Position numbers and translations under genes: made by a program | Part shown: positions 46,987 to 55,111 of the stretch, piece by piece | Layout of the letters: every line of letters begins with the position of its first letter | Numbering within the stretch: the stretch's first letter is position 1 | Source: Ferrimonas sediminicola | Lineage (GTDB): Bacteria > Pseudomonadota > Gammaproteobacteria > Enterobacterales > Shewanellaceae | DNA: 64,000 nt | Reading direction: 5' to 3' | NCBI RefSeq assembly: GCF_005116715.1 | Contig: NZ_SWCI01000003.1 | Coordinates: forward strand, 62,001 to 126,000 | The notes under the pieces: model-generated | Told to the model about the DNA's origin: nothing | Seen by the model: the letters and a program-made list of their open reading frames with translations, nothing else | Database searches by the model: none

Positions 46987-47868
46987 TCAGAGGGCCAGCA
47001 GCAGGCCGCCCGAGGCCAGTCCAGAGAAGATCATGGTCAGCTTGGCGGTGCGCCCCAGCAGGGGGTTGAGGGCGGCGCCCTCGGTGCTGGCGAACTCCAT
47101 GGCCAGGGCTTTGGCCATGGGAATCGACACGGCGCAGGCGGCGACGGTGGCGCCGGGCAGCATTCCCATCAGCCAGCCCAGGGTCACCATCAGGTAGGGG
47201 GCGGCGATCAGCATCTGGTACAGCAACTGGGAGCGCTCCAGCCCCAGGCGTACCGCCAGGGTGTGCTTGCCCGCCTTGATGTCGGTGGTGCGGTCCCGGG
47301 TGTTGTTGACCAGCATGATGGCGGCGTTGAGCAGGCCGACGGCGCTGGCAAGCAACCAGGCGCTGGCGTCGGTGGTGCCGGTCTGGATGAAGTAGCAGCC
47401 CACCACCGCTACCAGGCCGAAGTAGACGTAGGCGGCGATCTCGCCCAGGCCGTGGGACGCCAGGGGGTAGGGGCCGCCGGAGTAGCACAGGGCGCCGGCC
47501 AGGGCGAACAGGGCCAGCAGGGCGATGGGCCAGCCGCCAATGAAGATCAGGTACTGGCCGATGAGGGTCGCCACCGCGAGGGAGAGGATCATGCCGTTGC
47601 GCACCGCCCCGGGGGCCAGCAGCCCCTGCTGGGTCACTCGGGTGGGCCCCAGGCGCTCATCGGTGTCCACGCCGGATTTGAAGTCGAAATAGTCGTTGGC
47701 CAGGTTGACGCCGATCTGCAGCAGTACGGCGCACACCATGGAGGCGACCGCCACCAGGGCTGAGAAGTCCTGATGATAAAAAGCCAACACGTTCCCCACC
47801 AGGATCGGCCCGATGGCGGCGGGCAGGGTGCGGGGACGAATGGCCATCATCCAGTAACTCAGATTCAT
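46987..47868 (-). CDS. menA: 1,4-dihydroxy-2-naphthoate polyprenyltransferase
   Basis: It attaches the isoprenoid tail to DHNA in menaquinone synthesis, needed for anaerobic respiration. The 293-residue UbiA-family protein has about nine membrane helices, the first Asp-rich motif NLANDYFDFKSGVDTD near residues 55-70, which binds Mg and the prenyl diphosphate, and the second NNTRDRTTD near 188. The menaquinone product fits the multiheme cytochrome at the right end. The gene stands alone, with its own terminator. Confidence 0.94.
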   Translation of the reverse strand: MNLSYWMMAIRPRTLPAAIGPILVGNVLAFYHQDFSALVAVASMVCAVLLQIGVNLANDYFDFKSGVDTDERLGPTRVTQQGLLAPGAVRNGMILSLAVATLIGQYLIFIGGWPIALLALFALAGALCYSGGPYPLASHGLGEIAAYVYFGLVAVVGCYFIQTGTTDASAWLLASAVGLLNAAIMLVNNTRDRTTDIKAGKHTLAVRLGLERSQLLYQMLIAAPYLMVTLGWLMGMLPGATVAACAVSIPMAKALAMEFASTEGAALNPLLGRTAKLTMIFSGLASGGLLLAL

Positions 47869-48054
47869 AGGGTCTCTTGCTTTGGTTATGACCGCATTAT
47901 TGTACCTCTAAAGCGAGGAGATTCATCGTTTGAGACAGGGGGGTGTGATCCCGGTAGAAAATCGGATTTCGGAGACGGTTTTACACTGGCAAATGGTCAG
48001 GGATTAACCCATTGTTTTTAAATAGGAGTAACTCGCTAATTTGGGAGGTCAGGG

Positions 48055-48951
48055 ATGAAGGAAACAGGTTCAATTCGCTTTGATGATCAGGTGATCGCGG
48101 TTACCGGCGCCGGCCGAGGCCTGGGACGGGCCTTTTCCCTGGCGCTGGCGGAGCGCGGAGCCAGGCTGCTGCTGCTGGACAACGGCTGTGATGCCCAAGG
48201 CCAGGGGTGCGATGACAGCTTGGCTCAGGAGGTGGCGGGCCTGATCCGTAACCTGGATGGCGAGGCCCTGCCGCTGTGCGTGGACGTCACCGATTATTCG
48301 GCCCTGGCCGATGCCCTGGCGACCGGGGTGGCGCATTTTGGCCGCATCAACTCGGTGGTGGCCTGCGCCGGCATCCTGATTCCCCAGCAGGTCCGCTGCG
48401 ATCTCGGCGAATACCGGCGGATGATGGAGGTGAACCACTTCGGTACCGTGAATCTGGTGCACGCCGCCATGGAGCAACTTACCGAGCAGCAGGGGCACAT
48501 CGTCGTCTGCAGCGGCTTCTCCGGGCTCTACGGAGACCGGGATCTGGGGGGCTTTGGGGCCAGCATGATGGCCAACCGCGGTTTCATGCTGTCCGTCGCT
48601 CAGAGGATGGAGGAGGCGGGGATCCGCTGCAATGCCCTGTGTCCGTCGGCGTCCACCCGGATGGTGGACAAGCTCTACAGCGATGAGCAACGTCAAAAAC
48701 TGCAGATCAGTGCGGTGGTGCCGGCCCTGCTCTACCTGCTCTCCCGCGATGCCCCCAACGGCGCCACCCTGACCGCCGCCGCCGGCCAGTTTACCCTGGC
48801 CCGGACCGTCGAGACCCACGGCATCCGCCTCAAGCCGGAGAACCTGAGGCCGGAGGAGCTGTGCCTGGCCTGGGACGAGTTGGACTCCGAGTCGGTGGTG
48901 ACCCCCTACGCCTCATTCCGGGAGCGGATTCGGCGGCTGCTTCAGCGCTAG
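48055..48951 (+). CDS. SDR-fold protein lacking the catalytic Tyr and Lys
   Basis: The 298-residue product is a short-chain dehydrogenase/reductase by fold: nucleotide motif TGAGRGLGRA at residues 17-26, CVDVTD near 75-80, NSVVACAG near 99-106, and the structural Asn127 in VNHFG. The Ser region VCSGFSGLYG (151-160) resembles that of the multifunctional peroxisomal enzyme type. The following YxxxK motif is absent: by alignment Phe167 replaces Tyr and Met171 replaces Lys. It may bind NAD(P) without normal SDR catalysis. A 60-residue C-terminal extension follows. It precedes tesB by 66 bp on the same strand; the substrate is unknown. Confidence 0.8.
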   Translation: MKETGSIRFDDQVIAVTGAGRGLGRAFSLALAERGARLLLLDNGCDAQGQGCDDSLAQEVAGLIRNLDGEALPLCVDVTDYSALADALATGVAHFGRINSVVACAGILIPQQVRCDLGEYRRMMEVNHFGTVNLVHAAMEQLTEQQGHIVVCSGFSGLYGDRDLGGFGASMMANRGFMLSVAQRMEEAGIRCNALCPSASTRMVDKLYSDEQRQKLQISAVVPALLYLLSRDAPNGATLTAAAGQFTLARTVETHGIRLKPENLRPEELCLAWDELDSESVVTPYASFRERIRRLLQR

Positions 48952-48984
48952 AGCCGTTGCCCTGGGACGGGGCCTTGGGTACCC

Positions 48985-49000
48985 TGTGGCCTTTGTCACA
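48985..49000 (+). promoter_or_regulatory. CRP-like site before tesB
   Basis: TGTGG-cctttg-TCACA differs from the CRP consensus at one base. It is only 18 bp before the tesB ATG, so it would act by blocking, or on another start. Functional role is inference. Confidence 0.35.
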
Positions 49001-49017
49001 GATTTTGGGACCCACCT

Positions 49018-49881
49018 ATGTCCAATTCTCTCGATAACCTGCTGCAGGTGATGGACCTGGAGCCGTTGGAGGAGGGGCTGTACCGGGGCCAGAGCGAGGA
49101 CCTGGGCTTTGGTCACCTGTTCGGTGGTCAGGTACTGGGCCAGGCACTGGCCGCCGCCACCCGCACCGTGGACGCCGAACGGGCTATCCACTCCTTCCAC
49201 TCCTACTTCCTGCGTGCCGGCGACCTCAACCGTCCGGTGATCTACGAGGTGGAGAACATGCGCGATGGCCGCACCATCAGTACCCGCCGGGTCAGCGCCA
49301 TCCAGCATGGCCGCCCCATCTTCCATCTGACCGGCTCCTTCCACCACCTGGAGCCCGGGTTTGAGCACCAGTCGGCCATGCCCCGGGTCCCCGGCCCGCA
49401 GACCCTGGCCAACCAGTTTCAGCTGGCGGAAGCGATGCGGGGCAAGGTGCCGGACAGGGTGCTGGACATCTACCTGAAGAACACCTCCATCGAGATTCGC
49501 CCGGTGGATCCGGTGGATCCGCTGAACCCCACGCCCAGGGAGCCGGTGCGCCATGTGTGGATGCGGGTCAACGGCGAGCTGCCCCAGAACCCGGTGCTGC
49601 ACAGCCATCTGCTGGCCTACGCTTCGGATCTGAACTTCCTGATCACCGCCGCTCAGCCCCACGGAGTTTCCTTCCTGACCCCAGGGGTGAAGATGGCCAC
49701 CATCGATCACTCCATGTGGTTTCACCGGCCGGTGGCGTTCGACCAGTGGCTGCTCTACTCGGTGGACTCCCCCAACGCCATCAACTCCCGGGGATTGGTG
49801 CGCGGGCAGATCTTCAATCAGGCTGGAGAGTTGCTGGCCTCCACCGCCCAGGAGGGGCTGCTGCGACAGAAAGCCCGATAG
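49018..49881 (+). CDS. tesB: Acyl-CoA thioesterase II
   Basis: It hydrolyses medium- and long-chain acyl-CoA. The 287 residues match E. coli TesB (286). The double hot-dog fold shows EDLGFGHLFGGQVLGQALAAA at residues 27-47, HSFHSYFLRAGD, and in the second half LAYASDLNFLITA with the catalytic Asp, IDHSMWFHRP and the C-terminal RGQIFNQAGELLASTAQEG with Thr and Gln of the active site. A terminator follows the stop. Confidence 0.96.
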   Translation: MSNSLDNLLQVMDLEPLEEGLYRGQSEDLGFGHLFGGQVLGQALAAATRTVDAERAIHSFHSYFLRAGDLNRPVIYEVENMRDGRTISTRRVSAIQHGRPIFHLTGSFHHLEPGFEHQSAMPRVPGPQTLANQFQLAEAMRGKVPDRVLDIYLKNTSIEIRPVDPVDPLNPTPREPVRHVWMRVNGELPQNPVLHSHLLAYASDLNFLITAAQPHGVSFLTPGVKMATIDHSMWFHRPVAFDQWLLYSVDSPNAINSRGLVRGQIFNQAGELLASTAQEGLLRQKAR

Positions 49882-49897
49882 TGTGAGTTGTCTCACC
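49882..49897 (+). promoter_or_regulatory. CRP-like site after tesB
   Basis: TGTGA-gttgtc-TCACC has one mismatch to the CRP consensus and begins on the base after the tesB stop, upstream of the terminator and of the glycine riboswitch transcript. It could serve the latter; no clear promoter was found. Confidence 0.35.
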
Positions 49898-49900
49898 AAA

Positions 49901-49927
49901 AAAGCGCGCCTTGATGGCGCGCTTTTT
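49901..49927 (+). terminator. Terminator after tesB
   Basis: A 10 bp perfect stem aaagcgcgcc/ggcgcgcttt with a 5 nt loop, ending in Ts. Confidence 0.9.
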
Positions 49928-49944
49928 GATAGAGTGGCTGTTTC

Positions 49945-50150
49945 CGCGAGAGCGGAATCCCGGATGAAGGTAATAGGAGAGTGACGCTCTGCGTCCGCCG
50001 AAGAAGTAAATCTTTCAGGCGCCGGCTTGGCCGGCATGGACTGTTACTGGACGGGCCTCTGGAGAGTTCCATTGACTTGGACGCCGAAGGCGCAAGCCCC
50101 GTACTCCCCCTCGGGAGGCGGTGGTCAAACGCTCAGGCAAAAGGACAGGG
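49945..50150 (+). promoter_or_regulatory. Tandem glycine riboswitch
   Basis: Two consecutive glycine aptamers are seen. The first has ggagag near 49976, ccgaag near 49998, and caggc...ggac near 50016-50041. The second has ggagag near 50061, gccgaaggcgcaagc near 50083-50097, and ctcaggcaaaaggaca near 50132-50147. They are joined by a short linker. The downstream gene is an AGCS alanine/glycine symporter, so glycine controls its own uptake. The second aptamer has a variable arm with the stem ctccccctcgggag. Confidence 0.93.
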
Positions 50151-50257
50151 TGCAAGATAAACGCTTTACCTCCTTTCTCAGGACGGATCGCTGATCCGCC
50201 CGTCAAGCATGGCTCTCCTCTGTGTATTTAGGTTGTCGCACCGAGGAAGAGATCAAA

Positions 50258-51619
50258 ATGAACGAACTACATACCGCCCTCTCCACCCTCAGCAGCTGGG
50301 TTTGGGGTCCACCACTGTTGCTCCTGTTGGTGGGAACCGGGGTTTATTTCACGTTAAGACTGAGACTGATGCAGGTACGTCGCCTGCCCATGGCCATCGG
50401 CCTGATGCTCAAACCCAGAGACGGCCAGGGGGACATCAGCTCCTTCTCCGCCCTGTGTACCGCCCTGGCCGCCACCATAGGAACGGGCAATATCGTCGGC
50501 GTGGCCACCGCCATCAAGCTGGGCGGGCCCGGGGCGCTGTTCTGGATGTGGATGGCCGGCTTCGCCGGTATGGCCACCAAGTACGCCGAATGCATGCTGG
50601 CGGTGAAGTACCGCCGCCAGGATCAGCGCGGCCAGCAGGTGGGCGGCCCCATGTACTACATCCTCCACGGCACCGGCAAGGTGTGGCTGGCGAAGATGTT
50701 TGCCCTGTTTACCCTGGGGGTGGCGTTCTTTGGCATCGGCACCTTCCCCCAGGTGAACGCCATCGTCGACGGGGCCCGCATCGCCTTCTCCGTGCCTGAC
50801 TGGCTCTCCATGAGCCTGCTGGCGGTGCTGGTGGCCATGGTGACCCTGGGCGGTGTGCGCCGCATCGCCGCGGTGGCCACCGCACTGGTGCCTACCATGG
50901 CGCTGTTCTACGTGGTGGCCTGTGTGATGTTGCTGGGCCTCAACTGGCAGGCGGTGCCGGCGGCGGCGGCCCTGGTGGTGGAAGCGGCCTTTACGCCTCA
51001 GGCGGCGGGAGGCGGTTTTGCCGGTGCCACCGTGATGATGGCGATCCAGTTCGGTATCGCCCGCGGGGTGTTCTCCAACGAGTCGGGACTGGGCAGTGCG
51101 CCGATGGCGGCGGCGGCGGCCCGCACCGACTCGCCGGTGGAGCAGGGGCTGGTCTCCATGACTGGCACCTTCTTCGACACCATCATCATCTGCACCCTCA
51201 CCGGTCTGGCCCTGGTGGTGACCGGTGCCTGGCAGGGGGAACTGGCCGGGGCGGCGATGACCTCCTCCGCCTTCACCTCCGGCCTGTCCGCCACTGTCGG
51301 CCAGCAGGTGATCACCCTGGCGCTGCTGTTCTTCGCCTTCACCACCATCCTGGGGTGGAACTACTATGGTGAGCGGGCGGTGCTGTTCCTGTGGGGCGAG
51401 CGCGCCCGTCTTCCCTACCGCTGGGCCTTCGTGGCCCTGGTGGCCGTCGGCGGCCTGCTGCAGCTGGATATGATCTGGCTGTTGGCGGATGTGGTGAACG
51501 GTCTGATGGCGATTCCCAACCTGATTGCCCTGCTGCTGCTGCGTAAAGAGGTGATTGGCGATACCCTGGCCTATTTCGAGGCCCGCAAGCCGATGGCGGT
51601 GCAGACCCAGGCAGGCTAA
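50258..51619 (+). CDS. AGCS-family sodium:alanine/glycine symporter
   Basis: Inner-membrane amino acid carrier driven by sodium or protons. The ATG at 50258 follows GAGGAAGAG and gives 453 residues; upstream codons in the frame belong to the leader. About 11 helices are seen, with AGCS blocks ATIGTGNIVGVATAIKLGGPGALFWMW (near residues 73-99, shown only in part as a family mark), KYAECMLAVKYR, GGPMYYI, and GIARGVFSNESGLGSAPMA. The glycine riboswitch points to glycine as a substrate or signal. Its terminator overlaps the next gene's ribosome-binding site. Confidence 0.92.
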   Translation: MNELHTALSTLSSWVWGPPLLLLLVGTGVYFTLRLRLMQVRRLPMAIGLMLKPRDGQGDISSFSALCTALAATIGTGNIVGVATAIKLGGPGALFWMWMAGFAGMATKYAECMLAVKYRRQDQRGQQVGGPMYYILHGTGKVWLAKMFALFTLGVAFFGIGTFPQVNAIVDGARIAFSVPDWLSMSLLAVLVAMVTLGGVRRIAAVATALVPTMALFYVVACVMLLGLNWQAVPAAAALVVEAAFTPQAAGGGFAGATVMMAIQFGIARGVFSNESGLGSAPMAAAAARTDSPVEQGLVSMTGTFFDTIIICTLTGLALVVTGAWQGELAGAAMTSSAFTSGLSATVGQQVITLALLFFAFTTILGWNYYGERAVLFLWGERARLPYRWAFVALVAVGGLLQLDMIWLLADVVNGLMAIPNLIALLLLRKEVIGDTLAYFEARKPMAVQTQAG

Positions 51620-51647
51620 ATGGCTTAGGGTCAAGGGATTTGGTATA

Positions 51648-51675
51648 AAGGCTCCTGATACAAGGAGCCTTTTTT
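51648..51675 (+). terminator. Terminator that contains the next gene's ribosome-binding site
   Basis: An 8 bp stem aaggctcc/ggagcctt (51648-51655 and 51664-51671) is followed by six Ts and then the ATG at 51676. The 3' arm overlaps AAGGAG (51662-51667), which is 8 nt before that ATG. A TATAAA at 51644-51649 might be the -10 of a separate promoter. Confidence 0.7.
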
Positions 51676-52065
51676 ATGTTGCGAATTCTCACTGTTTTGC
51701 TGTTTTCCCTGGTCCTCACTGGCTGCGTCACCGTGGGCGAGAGCCAGCCCAAGCTGGTGAGCATCACCGGCGTGGCCGGGGCCGAGGGCGTCTCGCTGTT
51801 GCCCAAGGGCGCAGAGCTGACGGTGGCGATCATTGATGCCAAGGTGCGCGGCGCCATCCTGGCTCAGAAGCATTTCACCGTGGCCAAACTGCCGGTGCTG
51901 TTTAAGTTCCAGCTGCCCGAGAAGGCGATCGATCCGGATGCCGATTACCTGGTGGTGGCCATGGTGAAGCTGGAGGATAGGTTGTTGCTGCAAAGTTACG
52001 AACGCTTCCCGGTGATCAGCAATGGCGAGAGGGTGGTGACCGTCACCATGGAGCGACCACGCTGA
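51676..52065 (+). CDS. YbaY-type outer membrane lipoprotein
   Basis: The 129-residue product has a lipoprotein signal peptide ending in the lipobox LVLTGC, with lipidated Cys at 17. The mature part contains GAELTVAIIDAKVRGA, LPVLFKFQLPEKAIDPDADYLVVAMV and a final VTVTMERPR, which match the YbaY/type III secretion lipoprotein-chaperone family of small beta-rich domains. Its function is unknown; such proteins occur in envelope-related settings. The start sits in the terminator of the symporter gene. A terminator follows, so it is monocistronic. Confidence 0.8.
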   Translation: MLRILTVLLFSLVLTGCVTVGESQPKLVSITGVAGAEGVSLLPKGAELTVAIIDAKVRGAILAQKHFTVAKLPVLFKFQLPEKAIDPDADYLVVAMVKLEDRLLLQSYERFPVISNGERVVTVTMERPR

Positions 52066-52120
52066 TTCTGGATAAAATCCTTCATTTTAAATGAAACTTA
52101 TTTTTCGCAAGATTTGCACC

Positions 52121-52145
52121 AAGGCACCCGGGGGTGCCTTTTTTG
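52121..52145 (+). terminator. Terminator after the YbaY-type gene
   Basis: A 9 bp stem aaggcaccc/gggtgcctt with a 2 nt gap at the tip, followed by six Ts. A separate AT-rich inverted repeat TTCATTT-t-AAATGAA precedes it at 52081-52095. Confidence 0.9.
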
Positions 52146-52223
52146 TTGGCCCAGTGGGAGCTGGATCGCTTTTCAAATCTTTTGGCTGGTGGTAGGGCGC
52201 AAATAGCTTTTGAAAGCCTGTTT

Positions 52224-52241
52224 TAGATCAAAAAAGATCTA
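52224..52241 (+). promoter_or_regulatory. Inverted repeat before ompW
   Basis: TAGATC-AAAAAA-GATCTA is a perfect 6+6 bp inverted repeat around an A6 tract, 82 bp before ompW. Its half site resembles that of CRP/FNR-type operators, but the spacing differs from both, so no regulator is assigned. Confidence 0.4.
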
Positions 52242-52323
52242 CCCCTTAATTGGTACAGTCCGCAGCAACTTGTTGGAAAAACGTTTGAAATTGGTTTCCA
52301 ACCATTCATGGAGTGATAAATAA

Positions 52324-52968
52324 ATGATGAAGCAAACCCTGATCTCTGCCCTGGTCCTGGCCTCTCTCTCTGCCCCAGCCTTTGCCGCCCGCGAAGCCGG
52401 TGACTTTATTGTTCGTGCCGGTTGGGCGCAGGTGTCTCCAGACGAGTCCTCTGAGGATGTACTTGGTGCTGGTGAGTTTAGTGTTGATGAAGACAACCAG
52501 CTGGGCTTGAACTTTACCTACATGCTGACCGACGCCTGGGCCATCGAGGTACTGGCGGCGACTCCCTTCAAGCACAATGTATCTTTGGGGGCATTTAGCG
52601 AAATTGCCGAGGTGACCCACCTGCCGCCGGCGGTGATGGCCCAGTACTACTTCGGCAGCGACAAGATCCGCCCCTATGTCGGCGCCGGCATCAACTACAC
52701 CTACTTCTGGGATGAGGAATTCAAGAGCAACGTGAGCGGTGCCCTGACCGATCTGGAGCTGTCCGACTCCTGGGGCCTGGCGGCCCAGGTGGGCATCGAT
52801 TACGAGCTGAACCAGAACTGGCTGATCAACGCCTCCATCTGGTATCTCGATATCCAGACCGACGTCGAATTTAACCAGACCTTAGATATGTCTCAGCCAG
52901 AACATCAAAATATCAAGACTGACATCGACCCCTGGGTCTACATGGTGTCCGTGGGGTACAAGTTCTGA
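52324..52968 (+). CDS. ompW: OmpW-family outer membrane protein
   Basis: Predicted eight-stranded outer-membrane barrel with a hydrophobic channel. The 214-residue product has a signal peptide cleaved after SAPAFA, then EAGDFIVRAGWAQVSP, LGLNFTYMLTDAWAIEVLAATPF, HLPPAVMAQYYFG and RPYVGAGINYTYF, which are the OmpW signature blocks, and it ends in VSVGYKF with the C-terminal Phe. OmpW expression is linked to oxygen and salinity in enterics. It has its own terminator. Confidence 0.94.
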   Translation: MMKQTLISALVLASLSAPAFAAREAGDFIVRAGWAQVSPDESSEDVLGAGEFSVDEDNQLGLNFTYMLTDAWAIEVLAATPFKHNVSLGAFSEIAEVTHLPPAVMAQYYFGSDKIRPYVGAGINYTYFWDEEFKSNVSGALTDLELSDSWGLAAQVGIDYELNQNWLINASIWYLDIQTDVEFNQTLDMSQPEHQNIKTDIDPWVYMVSVGYKF

Positions 52969-52990
52969 TTGGCTTGCGCCACAGCAACGG

Positions 52991-53020
52991 AAAACGCCGG
53001 CAGATGCCGGCGTTTGTCTT
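52991..53020 (+). terminator. Terminator after ompW
   Basis: A 10 bp perfect stem aaacgccggc/gccggcgttt with an AGAT loop and a moderately T-rich tail (gtctttgt). Confidence 0.75.
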
Positions 53021-53050
53021 TGTCAGACCCCTAAAAAGGTGACGGAACCT

Positions 53051-53776
53051 TTAGCGATACTTGCGCTTGTTGTAGATAAACTCCGGCAACAGCCGGCCAA
53101 TCCAGGAGACCAGGCGCCAGCGGCGGGTGACGTAGCTGGTGGCCTTGGCCTTTTTCAGGTTGGCCAGGATCTGGTCGGCCACCACCTCCAGCGAGGCGCC
53201 CCAGGTCTTGCTGCCCCGGGCCTGCATCTTGTCGATATAGCCCAGGCGCAGGTCGCTGACGGTTACCGGCAGCTTCAGGCGCTGGGCGTGCAGCCTCAGG
53301 CCCTGCAGGTAGTTCTGCTGATACGCCTTGCTGGCATGGAAGGCGCTGCTGGCGCCGCCGCGCTCTCCGGCGATGGAGGTGATGGCCGCCAACTGGCCGT
53401 ACTTCTGCTGCCGGAACCGGGCAAAGGCGGCGTTGGCCAGGGCGGTGAAGCCGGTGACGTTGACATCCACCACCATCTTGTCCGCCAGCCAGGGCAGGTC
53501 CAGATCCTGGTGGTTGGCGGCGGTGTTGATGATCACCAGCTGCGCCCCCTCCAGCTGTTGCCACAGTTGATCCAGCGCCTGGCGGCACTGGTCGGGATCG
53601 AAGATGTCGATCTCGTTGCACAAGGTGGTGTCGGGCAACTGGTCCAGCAGGGGTTGCAGGGCCGGGCGATCGGCGGCCAGCAGCCCGAGTCGGACCCCTT
53701 CGGCGGCCAGCTTGCGGGCCAGGGTCTGGCTGAGGCCGGCATTGGCGCCGATGATGATGGCGGAGAGTTGGCTCAT
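53051..53776 (-). CDS. Atypical SDR-fold protein with Phe in place of catalytic Tyr
   Basis: The 241-residue product is an SDR by its overall pattern: IIIGANAGLSQTLARKLA at the N-terminus (the third Gly of TGxxxGxG is Ser16), NTAAN near 84-88, the structural Asn106 in VNVTGF and the catalytic-site Ser134 in TSIAGERGG. At the YxxxK motif the sequence is FHASK: Lys150 is kept but Phe146 stands where Tyr is expected. Nucleotide binding and activity may therefore be altered. A basic C-terminus (NKRKYR) follows. It converges with ompW and is divergent from metA; the substrate is unknown. Confidence 0.75.
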   Translation of the reverse strand: MSQLSAIIIGANAGLSQTLARKLAAEGVRLGLLAADRPALQPLLDQLPDTTLCNEIDIFDPDQCRQALDQLWQQLEGAQLVIINTAANHQDLDLPWLADKMVVDVNVTGFTALANAAFARFRQQKYGQLAAITSIAGERGGASSAFHASKAYQQNYLQGLRLHAQRLKLPVTVSDLRLGYIDKMQARGSKTWGASLEVVADQILANLKKAKATSYVTRRWRLVSWIGRLLPEFIYNKRKYR

Positions 53777-53920
53777 GATGTCTTAGGGTGAGTTCAGGTA
53801 GCGAGATCATAGCAGCTCTTGATCTAAATATCTGTTCCCAAAGTGTTAACGCTCACCCTGACGCCGCCCCCTTGCCGGACCGGGATCACAGTGGCGGACA
53901 AGTTGGAGCTCTGGAGTTGT

Positions 53921-53936
53921 AGCCGTCTAGATGTCC
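53921..53936 (+). promoter_or_regulatory. Tandem MetJ-like boxes before metA
   Basis: Two consecutive 8-mers, AGCCGTCT and AGATGTCC, match the met box AGACGTCT at 7 and 6 of 8 positions. MetJ binds such tandem boxes with SAM as corepressor. They lie 33 bp before the metA ATG. Confidence 0.6.
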
Positions 53937-53968
53937 TGTTATAACTAGGGCTCAAGGAGGTGCTGTTC

Positions 53969-54883
53969 ATGCCAGTAAGAATACCCAGTCAGTTGCCGGC
54001 GTCGGAGATCCTGCGCAGCGAGAACATCTTTGTCATGTCCGATGAGCGGGCGGAATCCCAGGACATCCGCCCCCTGAGGCTGCTGATCCTTAACCTGATG
54101 CCCAACAAGATCGAGACCGAGACCCAGCTGCTTCGTCTGCTGGGGAACTCGCCGCTGCAGGTCAACGTGGAGCTGCTTCGCATCCACCGCAAAGCCTCCA
54201 AGCACACTCCGACCGACCATATGGATGCCTTCTACCGGGATTTCGACGAGGTGAAGGCCAACAACTACGATGGCCTGATCATTACCGGCGCCCCCTTGGG
54301 CAACTTCGAGTTCGAGGAGGTCACCTACTGGCCCGAGATCTGCGACATCATCAACTGGTCTCAGCGCCATGCCACCTCGGTGCTGTTCCTGTGCTGGGCG
54401 GCCCACGCCGCGCTCTACCACCTCTATGGGGTCAAGCGCTACCTGAGGGATGACAAGATCTCCGGGGTATTTCGTCACCGGCGCGCCCATGGCCATGTGC
54501 CCCTACTGCGCGGGTTTGATGATGAGTTCTGGGTGCCCCACTCCCGCTTTGCCCAGGTGAGCCTGGATCGGCTCAAGGCCCATCCGCAGTTGCAGGTGCT
54601 GGCCGAGTCCGATGAGGCGGGCGCCTACCTGGTCACCAGCCGGGACAACCGCAACCTGTTTGTGACCGGCCACCCGGAATACACCCGCACCACGCTGCAG
54701 GATGAGTATCGCCGGGACCTGGCCGCCGGCGCCCATCCGGCCCTGCCCAGAAACTACTACCCCAAGGACGATCCGACCTTGCCGCCACACGCCAGATGGC
54801 ACGCCCACGGCGCGTTGCTGTTCGCCAACTGGCTCAACTACTGCGTCTATCAGCAGACCCCCTACGACCTGAATGACCTGTAG
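53969..54883 (+). CDS. metA: Homoserine O-succinyltransferase
   Basis: First step of methionine synthesis from homoserine. The ATG at 53969 follows AAGGAGG and gives 304 residues (E. coli 309). The catalytic Cys142 is in [11 protein letters not shown] and the His-Glu pair is in FVTGHPEY. Gly111 in GAPLGNFEF is the residue linked to succinyl-CoA use, whereas acetyl-CoA-using relatives have Glu there. [19 protein letters not shown] matches the substrate-binding block. The two MetJ-like boxes upstream fit methionine repression. Confidence 0.95.
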   Translation: MPVRIPSQLPASEILRSENIFVMSDERAESQDIRPLRLLILNLMPNKIETETQLLRLLGNSPLQVNVELLRIHRKASKHTPTDHMDAFYRDFDEVKANNYDGLIITGAPLGNFEFEEVTYWPEICDIINWSQRHATSVLFLCWAAHAALYHLYGVKRYLRDDKISGVFRHRRAHGHVPLLRGFDDEFWVPHSRFAQVSLDRLKAHPQLQVLAESDEAGAYLVTSRDNRNLFVTGHPEYTRTTLQDEYRRDLAAGAHPALPRNYYPKDDPTLPPHARWHAHGALLFANWLNYCVYQQTPYDLNDL

Positions 54884-55028
54884 GGCAGTGAGGATCCGGT
54901 GGTCACAGATGGTGAGAATGTGGCCAGGGAGGGTCAGGAGTCATCACCATGGGCCAGCCGCTGATTTTGTGTGCAACTTGATGAAATAGCGGGATGAATT
55001 CGCTTTTAACGGAAAAAAGTTTCCGCCC

Positions 55029-55040
55029 TACCACGTGGTA
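55029..55040. promoter_or_regulatory. Perfect 12 bp palindrome before the Aer-like gene
   Basis: TACCACGTGGTA is a perfect palindrome 71 bp before the receptor gene. A shorter inverted repeat CGGAAA-aaag-TTTCCG lies just upstream (55009-55024). No regulator is known to me for either. Confidence 0.35.
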
Positions 55041-55111
55041 AAGCGATTTGGCAAGACGTAAAATGTGACCCGAAATTGATTTGCCCAATCTAACTACAGG
55101 ATGTAGGTCAC

